Positions 1 through 8,448 of a stretch of DNA of 64,000 nucleotides are shown here, piece after piece; position 1 is the first letter of the stretch; each line of letters starts with the position of its first letter. A program made the position numbers and the translations under genes. The notes under the pieces were generated by a model. The model was given only the letters and a program-made list of their open reading frames with translations, searched no databases and was not told where the DNA came from. The stretch spans positions 1 through 64,000 of the forward strand of contig CALKHN010000117.1 of the NCBI GenBank assembly GCA_937991535.1, given 5' to 3'. The DNA is from an uncultured Sphingobacteriales bacterium. GTDB lineage: Bacteria; Bacteroidota; Bacteroidia; Chitinophagales; Chitinophagaceae.

Positions 1-22
1 TACCTTGCTACGGGTACATTTG

Positions 23-103
23 TCAAAGAACCTTTACGGGCGCACCTTTAAACTCTATTGGCTTATTAATGCCTTTGTTGATTTGATAAATACTGTTTCC
101 CAT
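23..103 (-). pseudogene. traF: Truncated traF (DUF4133) start of a conjugative transposon
   Basis: The minus-strand frame starting at 103 reads MGNSIYQINKGINKPIEFKG, the typical amino end of the DUF4133 inner-membrane conjugation protein TraF of Bacteroidota conjugative transposons. After these 20 codons (to about position 44) the match stops. Six unrelated codons and a TGA at 23-25 follow, so the membrane segments of the roughly 100-residue family are missing. It lies 33 bases after traE, the normal gene order. No frame in the remaining 22 bases restores the family sequence, so this looks like a deletion or recombination junction rather than one frameshift. The left edge of the window limits what can be said. 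Confidence 0.6.
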
Positions 104-136
104 CTCCGACAACTTTTTGAATCCGGTTACCAAAAG

Positions 137-469
137 TTATACACCGAAGAAAGACCGGATTACCGTAACGACAACCACGAGAAACACGCAGCTTCCAAAC
201 CACGCCGCCGCTACCTTTCCAGTGTCGGGATCACCGGAGTTCCATTTTTGGTAAACTTTCACGGCACCAATCAAGCCCAAAATTGCACCTACCGCATACA
301 TCAGGTTGGTTCCGGAATCAAAGTAGCTGCGAACCTTTTGGTTTGCCTCCTGGATGCCGGCATTGCCGTCCTGAGCCACTAAATTGATCTGGCTAATAAT
401 CAGAGTCAATAGTACCAAGATTTTCCCCTGCCGCCTTTTAAAAAGGCTTTTCACACGCCTCATTTTCAT
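137..469 (-). CDS. traE: Conjugative transposon protein TraE (DUF4134)
   Basis: Small membrane subunit of the Bacteroidota conjugation machine. The predicted protein has a signal/membrane segment (LVLLTLIISQINLVAQ), the family signature with a conserved FDSGTNLMYAVGAI stretch, GLIGAVKVYQKWNSGDPDTGK, and a last membrane helix ending in IRSFFGV. The start at 469 (MKMRRVKSLF) gives a normal basic signal-peptide start. An upstream ATG at 514 overlaps the end of the preceding gene and adds 15 residues that do not look like a signal peptide, though translational coupling from it is possible. The gene is full length, but its partner traF is broken just downstream, so the transfer region here is probably dead or rearranged. 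Confidence 0.9.
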   Translation of the reverse strand: MKMRRVKSLFKRRQGKILVLLTLIISQINLVAQDGNAGIQEANQKVRSYFDSGTNLMYAVGAILGLIGAVKVYQKWNSGDPDTGKVAAAWFGSCVFLVVVVTVIRSFFGV

Positions 470-504
470 AGTGGTTATTTTATTTTTAAAAAAAGCTCCG
501 CCCA

Positions 505-975
505 CTATATCCATACGCCCTTTAATTCCGCTTCACTTAAATGGACGGAGCAATTTGTTGCGTATTCAGCTATAATAAAATTTTCAATGAATGCTTTATG
601 AGAAGATAATTTTACCGTCGGGTATTTGCTCAACACCTGATGAAGTGAGAGCAGAAGATCGCTTTTCGCGGGAGTGCCCGACCCCATAGCAGATGCCAGC
701 GCCCGGATTTCGTCCGTCAGGGCCTGAAGCAATTTTGAATTTTGATTTTCACCTTCGGGGTTTATCGAAAGTTGAGCCCTTGCATCAGTGGCTTTTTCTG
801 CTGAGGAGATTGGTCGTGTTGAAGTTTTTTGTTTCCGCTTCATCAAGTGGACTAGGTCATGCTTGTAATACATCATTACTATAAATGCATAGTATACCGT
901 TAATGCACATGTGATCATTTTTAGGTATTCAGCCCAGGAAATTTGACTAAGCATTTTTTCAAAATTTTTGTTCAT
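505..975 (-). CDS. Small membrane protein of the conjugation region (function unknown)
   Basis: About 156 residues with one membrane segment near the amino end (MITCALTVYYAFIVMMYY), then a basic stop-transfer stretch (KRKQK) and a long soluble, Ser/Ala/Glu-rich tail. It lies directly upstream of traE on the same strand and overlaps the alternative traE start by a few bases. Conjugative transposons of Bacteroidota often carry a small single-span protein of this kind ahead of traE. I do not recognise a named family. The start at 975 (MNKNFEKML) is chosen over 993 because the conserved-looking part begins there. Confidence 0.65.
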   Translation of the reverse strand: MNKNFEKMLSQISWAEYLKMITCALTVYYAFIVMMYYKHDLVHLMKRKQKTSTRPISSAEKATDARAQLSINPEGENQNSKLLQALTDEIRALASAMGSGTPAKSDLLLSLHQVLSKYPTVKLSSHKAFIENFIIAEYATNCSVHLSEAELKGVWI

Positions 976-1129
976 GAATCGACATCCTCTCATTTTAGAA
1001 ATGGTGTCGCTTAATTCTTAGTGCAAATTACATTTCAACGAATGCCATTTGGGTGAATCATGGTGAACTGAAGGTGAATTACTAATAATCAGCAGGACTC
1101 AGTATAGAAGTCTTGAAAGGAGAGAAAAG

Positions 1130-1567
1130 CAGAGGTTTCCATTGATTTTATGTTCCGGCTGACCAAAGTTGAATGGAACAGCATAAAGGATTAACGCGAA
1201 GCTGTAGAAAAATTGGAATCTTCAAGGTCGCAATTTGCGACCTTGAACACAGGTAGGGGACACAATCTTAAATACTTGCCTACGCATTACAGAGCACGGA
1301 GTGGCAATGCTAAGTGGCATACTGAACAGCGACAAAGCTATTCAAATGAACATTGCCATCATTCGGGCCTTCGTCGAAATGAGGAGGTTTAAAATTATCT
1401 ATACCGACTGGAAGGAGCAACTTCGCGAACTGAGAGATAAGATCAGTGGAAATGATGCACAGCTTTCTCAACTTTATGATGCCCTGAAAAATTTGTTAGA
1501 TAATAAAGCTGCCCAAAAGAAATGGGAAGAAAGGAAGAGAATCGGATTTAAAATAATTACAAATTAG
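1130..1567 (+). pseudogene. ORF6N-domain protein, frameshifted remnant
   Basis: Pieces of an ORF6N DNA-binding protein lie in different frames: DFMFRLTKVEW near 1148, then ESSRSQFATLN and KYLP around 1216-1280, then TEHGVAMLSGILNSDKAIQ from about 1289 on, in the order of a typical Bacteroidota ORF6N protein. An in-frame stop sits at about 1189. Two single-base losses around 1280-1290 break the PYAFTE motif that normally joins the parts. The last 88 codons are open and end with a coiled-coil region, but the amino half is not translatable as one piece. ORF6N genes are common cargo or phage-derived genes in mobile elements, which fits the neighbouring conjugation genes. Confidence 0.75.
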
Positions 1568-1730
1568 TGCAAAAACTCTCGACATTGTAAATCCGTTAGA
1601 AAATGTATAATGTATATATATAATGTCTCGTTCTCTTATCTTACAGGATAAGGCATGGCTTTTGATAATGGTCTAAAGAAATAATTGCCCAGCATATTTC
1701 CCTATCTACTGTAAAACATTCATTGAATTA

Positions 1731-3221
1731 TCAGATGTAATATCTGAAAGACGTGGGTATATTCTCTATATTCTTAACATTCAGTTCAGCAAGGATTCCC
1801 CCTATTTGCCTGGAAAAAAAAATGGTTACCGGTTGCCCTCCGGTGATACTTGACGTATTCCAATTCATTCTTGCAAGCCCCATAATGTCCTTTGCAGCTG
1901 ACTCAATATCAATATCTTCATTACTTCTTATCTCAATAGGTCTCGGAATATGAGCGCCTGGATAAGTACTTAATGTTTTTATATAACCTGTAGAAAATAA
2001 ATATGACTGAGCATCATTAATAATACAAAGGGTACCTCTATTAACTGGATAATTGTTGTGCTTTAAGAGTCTAAAAGACGTGGGCAGAAGATTTATTAGT
2101 TCAACAACAGGAATACTGTTGAATGCCCTTCTGAATCCATATTCTTCATTTTCATCGAAGAAAGACGTTTTGTGAAGAACAATTTTCTTGGGGCTTAATC
2201 CTGTCCGATAATTATACTCATCAATTATTCTTAATCCTAATTCATAGGCTTGGTTTTCTGATAAATGAACCATTTTGGTTTTATCAGGATCGTACGCAAT
2301 GTCTCCGCCTCGCAATGCAAATCCTTCACCATCAGATGAGAATGCTTGCGCAAGGCATGATTTGACAACAGATTTTTGATTGGTTTTCACATGATGGAAA
2401 GTAATGCCAACAAAACAAGTGTCAATTGAATCGGACTTTAATCTCCAGGGTATTCCTCCCGCTTTATAGTATATGGCAACAGAGAAGTGCCAGGCCCTTG
2501 TAGCAGTATCCTGATTATCGCGTCCATCAGAAAATAATCTGTTAGTCCCAATTTGGATAGGTAATTTCGCTTGTATTGCCTTTGCCTTTAATGCCCTTCT
2601 AAAATCACGGTATAACAAATCCTCCTCAGTTTCAACAACTACTTCTTCGAATAAGGAAAGTTGTTGTGTAATTCTGTTTACATTGGCTATTTTTTTAAAT
2701 GTCGTTTTTTCCTTCAAAGTAAGTTTTCTCTCTACATGATGACAAGCCTCTATTACTGAATCAGGAATGGCACAAATTATTAAGTTGGGGCGATTGTTCT
2801 CAATATCTGCGATTCGCCTGATTCCCTCATTAAATAATTCCAGCACGGTTTCGAATCGGTTACTATCGTCATTTATTTGTAGTGCTTTATTCAGATGTTC
2901 ATCATAAATATGATAAGTCCACAATTGGTTTGTATTTAGTGTGGACCTAAAAATTGCCTCAAACCCATCGAAATCGGGATACTGAGCAAAGTTTTTCATT
3001 GTTGTTGGAATGTGATTTCTACAAGTTTCGACCCATTGTAAGGCTTTATTATTCATTTCTGCTGTTCCTACTAGTCCAATTCTTAGCTCTTTCAATTGAG
3101 CAGCCCCGAACCGGATATCAAAAGGTCCAGCTTCTTTTAATCCTACCTTAGGATCTATAAAATCGCCAGGTCCACCAAATTCCAATAGCGCAGGTTCTAT
3201 TTCCACTATACGTATATCCAT
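1731..3221 (-). CDS. Short prokaryotic Argonaute (MID-PIWI)
   Basis: A 496-residue protein with the two-lobe plan of short prokaryotic Argonautes: a MID-like region at about residues 45-215 and a PIWI-like region from about 225 to the end, without N and PAZ domains. Around 270-277 (FVGITFHH) the strand that carries the first catalytic Asp in active PIWI domains has Thr instead. Around 347-353 (IVLHKTS) is the usual His-Lys strand of short Argonautes. The DEDX catalytic set is therefore apparently absent, as in the family. It starts 9 bases after the SIR2-APAZ gene, so the two are one operon. In characterised SPARSA systems such a pair binds guide RNA and target DNA and triggers NAD depletion by SIR2. 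The same role is inferred here. Confidence 0.9.
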   Translation of the reverse strand: MDIRIVEIEPALLEFGGPGDFIDPKVGLKEAGPFDIRFGAAQLKELRIGLVGTAEMNNKALQWVETCRNHIPTTMKNFAQYPDFDGFEAIFRSTLNTNQLWTYHIYDEHLNKALQINDDSNRFETVLELFNEGIRRIADIENNRPNLIICAIPDSVIEACHHVERKLTLKEKTTFKKIANVNRITQQLSLFEEVVVETEEDLLYRDFRRALKAKAIQAKLPIQIGTNRLFSDGRDNQDTATRAWHFSVAIYYKAGGIPWRLKSDSIDTCFVGITFHHVKTNQKSVVKSCLAQAFSSDGEGFALRGGDIAYDPDKTKMVHLSENQAYELGLRIIDEYNYRTGLSPKKIVLHKTSFFDENEEYGFRRAFNSIPVVELINLLPTSFRLLKHNNYPVNRGTLCIINDAQSYLFSTGYIKTLSTYPGAHIPRPIEIRSNEDIDIESAAKDIMGLARMNWNTSSITGGQPVTIFFSRQIGGILAELNVKNIENIPTSFRYYI

Positions 3222-3230
3222 TTGCTTTTG

Positions 3231-5966
3231 TTATTTCTCTTTATCATTCTCACTTTTTAGTCCCTCTAAAAGTGCTATTTCTTCCTTTTCCGCAATCTGC
3301 GCAATTTCTTCATCTAAATCAGAATCGTCAAGTAGCCTTTGTTCCTCTTCTATTTCCTCCATGTTCTGAACATAATTTAGACTCGTGGATAGATATTCAT
3401 TAGACAGTATTATGTTATCGCCAAAGCCTGAAATTGACGACGTATTAAGTTTAAAAACATCATTTGATCCGTTTGATAGTACCCACATCCAAAAAGTAAG
3501 GTCGTTAAGTACATTAATATTGTAATCACGCGAAGCTTTTTTTGTTGCCAATGCGCCAACTCTTTGTGAAGCTAATAATTGCTTTTCTCCATCTAAGGTA
3601 AAAACATAAGAGGGTTCAATCATAATTCCCCATTCATTACCAAACTTCTTTACAGAATAAGTAAATGCTTTGTGCTCCCAGTATCTAATTTTATCTTTTG
3701 CAGCATTATACCTTGGCCTAACAATTGTTCTTGTCGCTTTTTTAAATCGTGCTTGATAGGAAACAATACGTTCTCCTTCTTCTGTTTTTGGATAATATGC
3801 TCGTTTCCGTTCTTGGTCAACAATCATGCCTTTACGGTAAAAGTGTGATTTAAGACAATCATTAAACATCCGAATAAATCTCTTTTCGCCTTCATCCAAA
3901 GATAAGAATTCATCTATGGCATATCTCTGTATTTCGTTTGTTTTGATTAAATTTCTCAGTACATTATTACCATTTCTCATATCAGAGAAACTAAATATTT
4001 GCTTTTCGTACAAATGAAACGGAGGAAACGAGGTGTTCTTATATATTTCAAATGCTTCCTTTGCTTTGTTATACAATGATGGAGCATAATAAACACTATC
4101 AGGTATGATTTTAACTTCAATAATATTGGTAGAAAACTTGGTTGTTATGATTGAAAGGGGAGATGCAGTATTTGTTACTTCATCTATCGTCTCAGGCCTA
4201 CACCACATTTGAACAACGAATTCAGTGTTTTCAATATTAGGCGAAAAATTGACAAACCCTTTATTCTGTTCCGATCTTGTCACGACGTCATATAAGCCGG
4301 AGCCTCTTTTATCCATGTCGCCAGAGCTGTAAAACAAATCCGCAAGTACTGGGTTTCTGTATCCTTTAATGCCTCTTCTGCCTTTCTTTATCTCTTCATA
4401 CATTATTTCGTCTTCAAAAAAAGGTTTAACTTCTTCCGTAAGACCACCAGGATTTTTAATAAGGATCCTATCTGGATAAATCTCAATAATATTGACATCA
4501 TCTATTTCATAATCTCTATGCACAAAGGAGTTAACTATAACTTCCTTAAGTGCTATAGGATCATACGGGAGGACATTCTCAGATTTTTCGCTTTTTAATC
4601 GGAACGGCTTGTTTATAAGTGCTAAGGCATTTGAAATTTCATTTAGCTGATTCCATAAATTTCCTTCAATAACTTTCTCGAAAACAGCACCCGATATTGT
4701 TTTATCATCTAGTATTTTTTGTAACCAGCTTTCATTTCCTACAAATCTTACAACAACTTTTGCTGATGGTATATTTTTTTGTGGATTGCGCGAAAAAAGT
4801 AACAGGCCTGCGTTAGTAGAGTATGTATACTCTTTAGTAGATCTTATTATATTTAAGTATAATAATTGATCGTGTAGCCATTGTTCATCTACTTTTTCTG
4901 GGACGCTGATATTTAATTTATTGCAATAATTAGTGATTCGAACCCGAACAAGAGCGTTATCAAAATCTTCAGTTTCGTACAGCTTTGCATTCTTAAGGTC
5001 AAAATTCTTAAAATCAATTTCGCTTTGAGTTGTATCGACAGAAGTTTGTAAAGGTTGAATTTTTGTTCTTTGGATTTCTAGGTGCGACCAAATTACTTTA
5101 TCAAAAAGATGATCAAAACTTTCAATTTCGACAAATTGAAAGTTTGATCCAATTGTTTTCGCTAACGTTTTTACGTGGTCGGTAGCATCTTCAGGCTTCT
5201 CCCCTTTTCTTATGCACCAATAAATTCCATTCTTGTAATTAAATGTCTTGTCTGCATTGTTAATAAGTAAATGTTGCATTATAGATGCCTCATACCCTCT
5301 ATATCCAATAACGACTAAAGGGTAATCTTTTAATAATGGCACTATGTGACGAACAAGAGTTGAGTCCAATTTTTGAATCTCTTCAATTACGTTTTTATCA
5401 GTGTAATTTTCGACAGCGCCGTGTAAATAAATAAGAGAAGGGTATGGCGGAGTAGAAGATATCTTAGTATAGTCCGACGACGTTTTAATTACATCAATAT
5501 GATGTGGCCGATTAATTTGGTTTCTCGCTCTACTTATGCATTCATCAAAATTTGTCGTCAGAACATTTGTGATCATGCCTAAATGCATCAATTCAACAAG
5601 CCTTAGATATCCAATACTGATAGGTACATCAGGATTTAAAACTTTTATCCAAAAATCTTTTCTTACTTTTTGAGGTTGCAACAGGTTCTCAACAGCATAA
5701 GGGAACAGGGTTGCCATGGGTACATCTTCTTTAAACCAAGTTTGTGAAGACACTAACCATGGATACCAATCACTACGGGTTACTCGTGGATCATCTACAT
5801 TTTTACCGTTTTGGCGAGCATATGCCCATTTCACTGCTTTACTGACTACTTCTCCAGCAAGAGGGACGCCAGAAGTAACAGAAGCTCCTGCACCAAGTAG
5901 AAAGACAGGTTTGGGCGTTTCACGCAATAAAGTCGCAATAATAGCCGAGTTTTTGAGATTACTCAT
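3231..5966 (-). CDS. SIR2 / RecG-like ATPase / APAZ fusion, partner of the short Argonaute
   Basis: A 911-residue three-part effector. Residues 1-297 are a SIR2 NADase-type domain: GAGAS at 25-29, TTNFD at 137-141, the LHG catalytic His at 182, and GYRGYE at 221-226. Residues about 360-590 match the part that follows AlbA_2 in RecG/Schlafen-like ATPases: TNAGLLLFSRNPQ near 384, the HATPase N-box with E475, N479 and HRDY at 483-486, a KNPGGL box at 504-509, and a KRGSGLYD glycine box at 553-560. Residues about 600-870 are the APAZ domain that heterodimerises with short Argonautes, and the tail is very acidic. It is the first gene of the pair. Most SIR2-APAZ proteins lack the middle ATPase. RecG/DHS-like modules in APAZ proteins are known from comparative surveys of short Argonautes, so this is a rarer variant rather than a new family. 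Confidence 0.88.
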   Translation of the reverse strand: MSNLKNSAIIATLLRETPKPVFLLGAGASVTSGVPLAGEVVSKAVKWAYARQNGKNVDDPRVTRSDWYPWLVSSQTWFKEDVPMATLFPYAVENLLQPQKVRKDFWIKVLNPDVPISIGYLRLVELMHLGMITNVLTTNFDECISRARNQINRPHHIDVIKTSSDYTKISSTPPYPSLIYLHGAVENYTDKNVIEEIQKLDSTLVRHIVPLLKDYPLVVIGYRGYEASIMQHLLINNADKTFNYKNGIYWCIRKGEKPEDATDHVKTLAKTIGSNFQFVEIESFDHLFDKVIWSHLEIQRTKIQPLQTSVDTTQSEIDFKNFDLKNAKLYETEDFDNALVRVRITNYCNKLNISVPEKVDEQWLHDQLLYLNIIRSTKEYTYSTNAGLLLFSRNPQKNIPSAKVVVRFVGNESWLQKILDDKTISGAVFEKVIEGNLWNQLNEISNALALINKPFRLKSEKSENVLPYDPIALKEVIVNSFVHRDYEIDDVNIIEIYPDRILIKNPGGLTEEVKPFFEDEIMYEEIKKGRRGIKGYRNPVLADLFYSSGDMDKRGSGLYDVVTRSEQNKGFVNFSPNIENTEFVVQMWCRPETIDEVTNTASPLSIITTKFSTNIIEVKIIPDSVYYAPSLYNKAKEAFEIYKNTSFPPFHLYEKQIFSFSDMRNGNNVLRNLIKTNEIQRYAIDEFLSLDEGEKRFIRMFNDCLKSHFYRKGMIVDQERKRAYYPKTEEGERIVSYQARFKKATRTIVRPRYNAAKDKIRYWEHKAFTYSVKKFGNEWGIMIEPSYVFTLDGEKQLLASQRVGALATKKASRDYNINVLNDLTFWMWVLSNGSNDVFKLNTSSISGFGDNIILSNEYLSTSLNYVQNMEEIEEEQRLLDDSDLDEEIAQIAEKEEIALLEGLKSENDKEK

Positions 5967-6228
5967 ATGGCAGATAAATTTTCAAAGCGGCAATTTACTA
6001 AAAAAATTAGCTCTGCTATAGGGTTTTTATTCATCATAAAGTGCAAAATTTCAGAACAATAGGGTACGGTTATTTTGTTAGTGTCATTTTCGTATCATTC
6101 CTGCGTCGCAAAAGAAGCTATATTGTTACACAGACGCTGGCTACATCACTTTCGCGTATTTATTACCTTTATTGCTAAAACAAGGTCTTCTTTATAATTT
6201 TATTTTTTGCTCTAAATAGCTCATGTAA

Positions 6229-7131
6229 ATGAAAATTCAGGATATACAAGCTTTAAGTGAATTGGCTAACCTACTGTATGATTTTTTGCCTGCCAACCCC
6301 CATCCATACGCAAACCAGACAATTTCCTTTTCAGGATGTGCAGCTAAAGCAGGTGTAAGTAAATATTGGGTAGGTGGCAGCAAACGTCCGGCAATTACAC
6401 AATTGCTGCAAAATACCTTGGAGTTCTCCAGGGGGCAGTTTTGCAACTTAATTATTGAAATAATCAAAGCAGCTATTCCTTACAGATCACAGAAGAAAAA
6501 TCCTGTAACACGAGAGGAATTGATCGCCATCAATAAGAAAATCGCTGAAATTGGTTTTAAAATCCCGGAATTATGGGATACCTCTTTTTTGGGTAGTCTG
6601 CCCTGCCAAGCGAATGGTAGCTCGCAATCATCATCACAACTGCAACCCAATAATGCCCAATTAATGAAAGAATATATGGACCTTTCCCTATTGCCTCCGC
6701 AGCAGCGTGGATATGCATTTGAAAAATTTCTGAACAGGTTGTTTGAGGCTAATAACCTAGCTCCTAAAGATGCATTCAGGATTAAAGGGGAGCAGATAGA
6801 CGGCAGTTTTGAATTAGAATCGCAAACATATTTATTAGAAGCTAAATGGCAGGCAGAGCCGATCGCGCAGAACGAGCTATTAATATTCAACGGAAAGGTT
6901 GAAGGGAAGTCAACCTGGGCAAGGGGGATATTTATAAGTTATATGAGCTTTACGCCAGATGGTTTGGAAGCTTTTGCAAGGGGCAAACGAACCAGTATCA
7001 TTGGCATGAATGGGACCGATCTTTATTTTATTTTGGAGGGAAGAACTTCACTCACTGATGCCATAAAAAAGAAAGCAAGACGTTCTGTGGAAACAAATGA
7101 GTTTTTTGTTTCTATTCACGAACTTACCTGA
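6229..7131 (+). CDS. Mrr-like restriction endonuclease, PD-(D/E)XK
   Basis: A 300-residue nuclease. Residues 1-120 form a helical recognition-type domain seen in stand-alone restriction endonucleases (GGSKRPAITQLL near 49-60, GFKIPELWD at 109-117). A polar Ser/Gln linker follows at about 128-145. The carboxyl half has the catalytic signature: RGYAFEKFL at 160-168, D191 in QIDGSF, and the E204-x-K206 pair in LLEAKW. All catalytic positions are present and the length is normal, so it is probably active. It is transcribed divergently from the Argonaute operon across a 262-base intergenic region that may hold both promoters. The substrate is unknown; cleavage of modified or foreign DNA is the family expectation. 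Confidence 0.8.
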   Translation: MKIQDIQALSELANLLYDFLPANPHPYANQTISFSGCAAKAGVSKYWVGGSKRPAITQLLQNTLEFSRGQFCNLIIEIIKAAIPYRSQKKNPVTREELIAINKKIAEIGFKIPELWDTSFLGSLPCQANGSSQSSSQLQPNNAQLMKEYMDLSLLPPQQRGYAFEKFLNRLFEANNLAPKDAFRIKGEQIDGSFELESQTYLLEAKWQAEPIAQNELLIFNGKVEGKSTWARGIFISYMSFTPDGLEAFARGKRTSIIGMNGTDLYFILEGRTSLTDAIKKKARRSVETNEFFVSIHELT

Positions 7132-7281
7132 ACTAATATTGAAGATTAAGGTTTTTCGGGATTTGGAACTGGCAGATTGGGTTCAGTGGGCTTTGGCAAA
7201 GGCGGATTGTTTTGATCCCACAGTAGATGCTTGGAGTCTACAAGATTTTGCGTGTTCGATTAAGATCACATTTTATGAATT

Positions 7282-7947
7282 TTATCTATTGTACATCATC
7301 CAATGCAATTTTAAATTTTCCTCCTTTTCAAATTGTTCGATCAACGCCATGAGTGACCTTCTATGCCCTGATCCGATGAAGACGATGGCTTGATTAAATA
7401 AATTTTTGATGCTAAAATCGTAAATATTTTTAAGTATCTCGTATTCCCGTCTTTCTATGATTTCCTTTTCCAACCTGCGAATGCGATATAAAGTTTCATC
7501 GTTCAGGATGTTTAATAAAGCTTCTGTCAACAGGTTGATTTCTTCGAAGAGCCTATCATTCACGTCACTATTGAGAAATTGGAACCCGTATTGATCTTCC
7601 AATCGGGATTGGTGTTTTAGTAAGTTTTGTAAAACTCGAGACTCGTGTATCGTGTTGCTGTTGCAGATTTTGTTATACATCCGATCAAGTTCTTCGTAGT
7701 AATATTGTGGCAAGGGAAATGTATCTACGGGAATTTGCTTAGCCTGATGATTCTGTATATATCTTTTAATCGCACGACTTTCTAAGGTAACCAGGCTCAT
7801 TTGATTATAGCATTGGTCAAAATTTGTATACGAAAGTTCTTCGAAAATGATTTCGGGTTTAATTTGTTCAATGATATTGTATAGCACAATAGAGTTACAA
7901 TTGCCGGATTCTTTATGTCTCGTGTAAATCAAAGTGATATTATACAT
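7282..7947 (-). CDS. Probable TraB/ChaN-like (TIKI superfamily) protein
   Basis: A 221-residue soluble protein with no signal peptide. The amino end (YTRHKESGNCN at 8-18, then IIEQIKPEIIFEEL) and the carboxyl end (IVFIGSGHRRSLM) are arranged like the two conserved ends of the TraB/GumN/ChaN superfamily, where a His/Glu pair near the start and a GxxH near the end surround the active site. The middle is helical and charged. This is a remote resemblance read by eye and could be wrong. It is encoded alone and convergent with the upstream endonuclease gene. Its presence among defence genes suggests an accessory defence or metal-dependent hydrolase role, which is inference. Confidence 0.5.
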   Translation of the reverse strand: MYNITLIYTRHKESGNCNSIVLYNIIEQIKPEIIFEELSYTNFDQCYNQMSLVTLESRAIKRYIQNHQAKQIPVDTFPLPQYYYEELDRMYNKICNSNTIHESRVLQNLLKHQSRLEDQYGFQFLNSDVNDRLFEEINLLTEALLNILNDETLYRIRRLEKEIIERREYEILKNIYDFSIKNLFNQAIVFIGSGHRRSLMALIEQFEKEENLKLHWMMYNR

Positions 7948-8448
7948 AGTTCAATCTGCAGAATTTTAAATAAGTCTACAAAAACTTCCCATTAGCCACA
8001 GGTTGGAATGCTCTCTGAGCAAATTAATATCTTTATAATATAAAAAGCGGATTGCTGGTAGAAGAATTTTTTGAGACACGGGCGAGGCTATTAAATGATA
8101 ACAAAACTTTTGAAAACGGACGAGAATTACGCTTTCTGAATATGCTATATAACGAAGAGGATACCATAAACTTTTTTCTCGTTTGAGTGAAATCAGATTT
8201 GGTCTATTTTTCAATGCCTTTTCTACGGAACTGCAGCTTGACGTCCCGATTAAAAACAGGGAGCTTGATTGGCTGCTTACGATGAATAGTCAGCAAATTC
8301 TCTGTGAAGTGCTCCGCGTGAATACCCCGGAAAAGGAGTATGGCAATTTCATTGAACAAAGGCGGCTACAATAGCAATAAATGCGAGCGAGCCATAAATA
8401 GTACAAAAAAAGTAAAAGCAGGAACAAACCAGGCCCATTTTGCTAAAA
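7948..8448. other. Intergenic stretch with decayed coding sequence
   Basis: No intact gene is supported over these 501 bases. On the plus strand, 8049-8185 reads as plausible protein (LLVEEFFETRARLLNDN, then RELRFLNMLYNEED) before a TGA. From about 8186 another frame reads plausibly (ELDWLLTMNSQQILCEVLR) to a stop at 8374. The two frames together suggest a frameshifted remnant of an unrecognised plus-strand gene. An 82-codon minus-strand reading frame over the same bases has no recognisable features. Confidence 0.35.

Noticed and set aside
7141..7281. Plus-strand coding-like stretch (LELADWVQWALAKADCFDPT) between the endonuclease and the TraB-like gene
   Set aside because: Resembles a charged helical segment of small hypothetical proteins, but it is too short and has no usable start, so no gene is claimed.
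7966..8214. 82-codon minus-strand open frame
   Set aside because: No domain, no start context, and overlaps a decayed plus-strand coding region.
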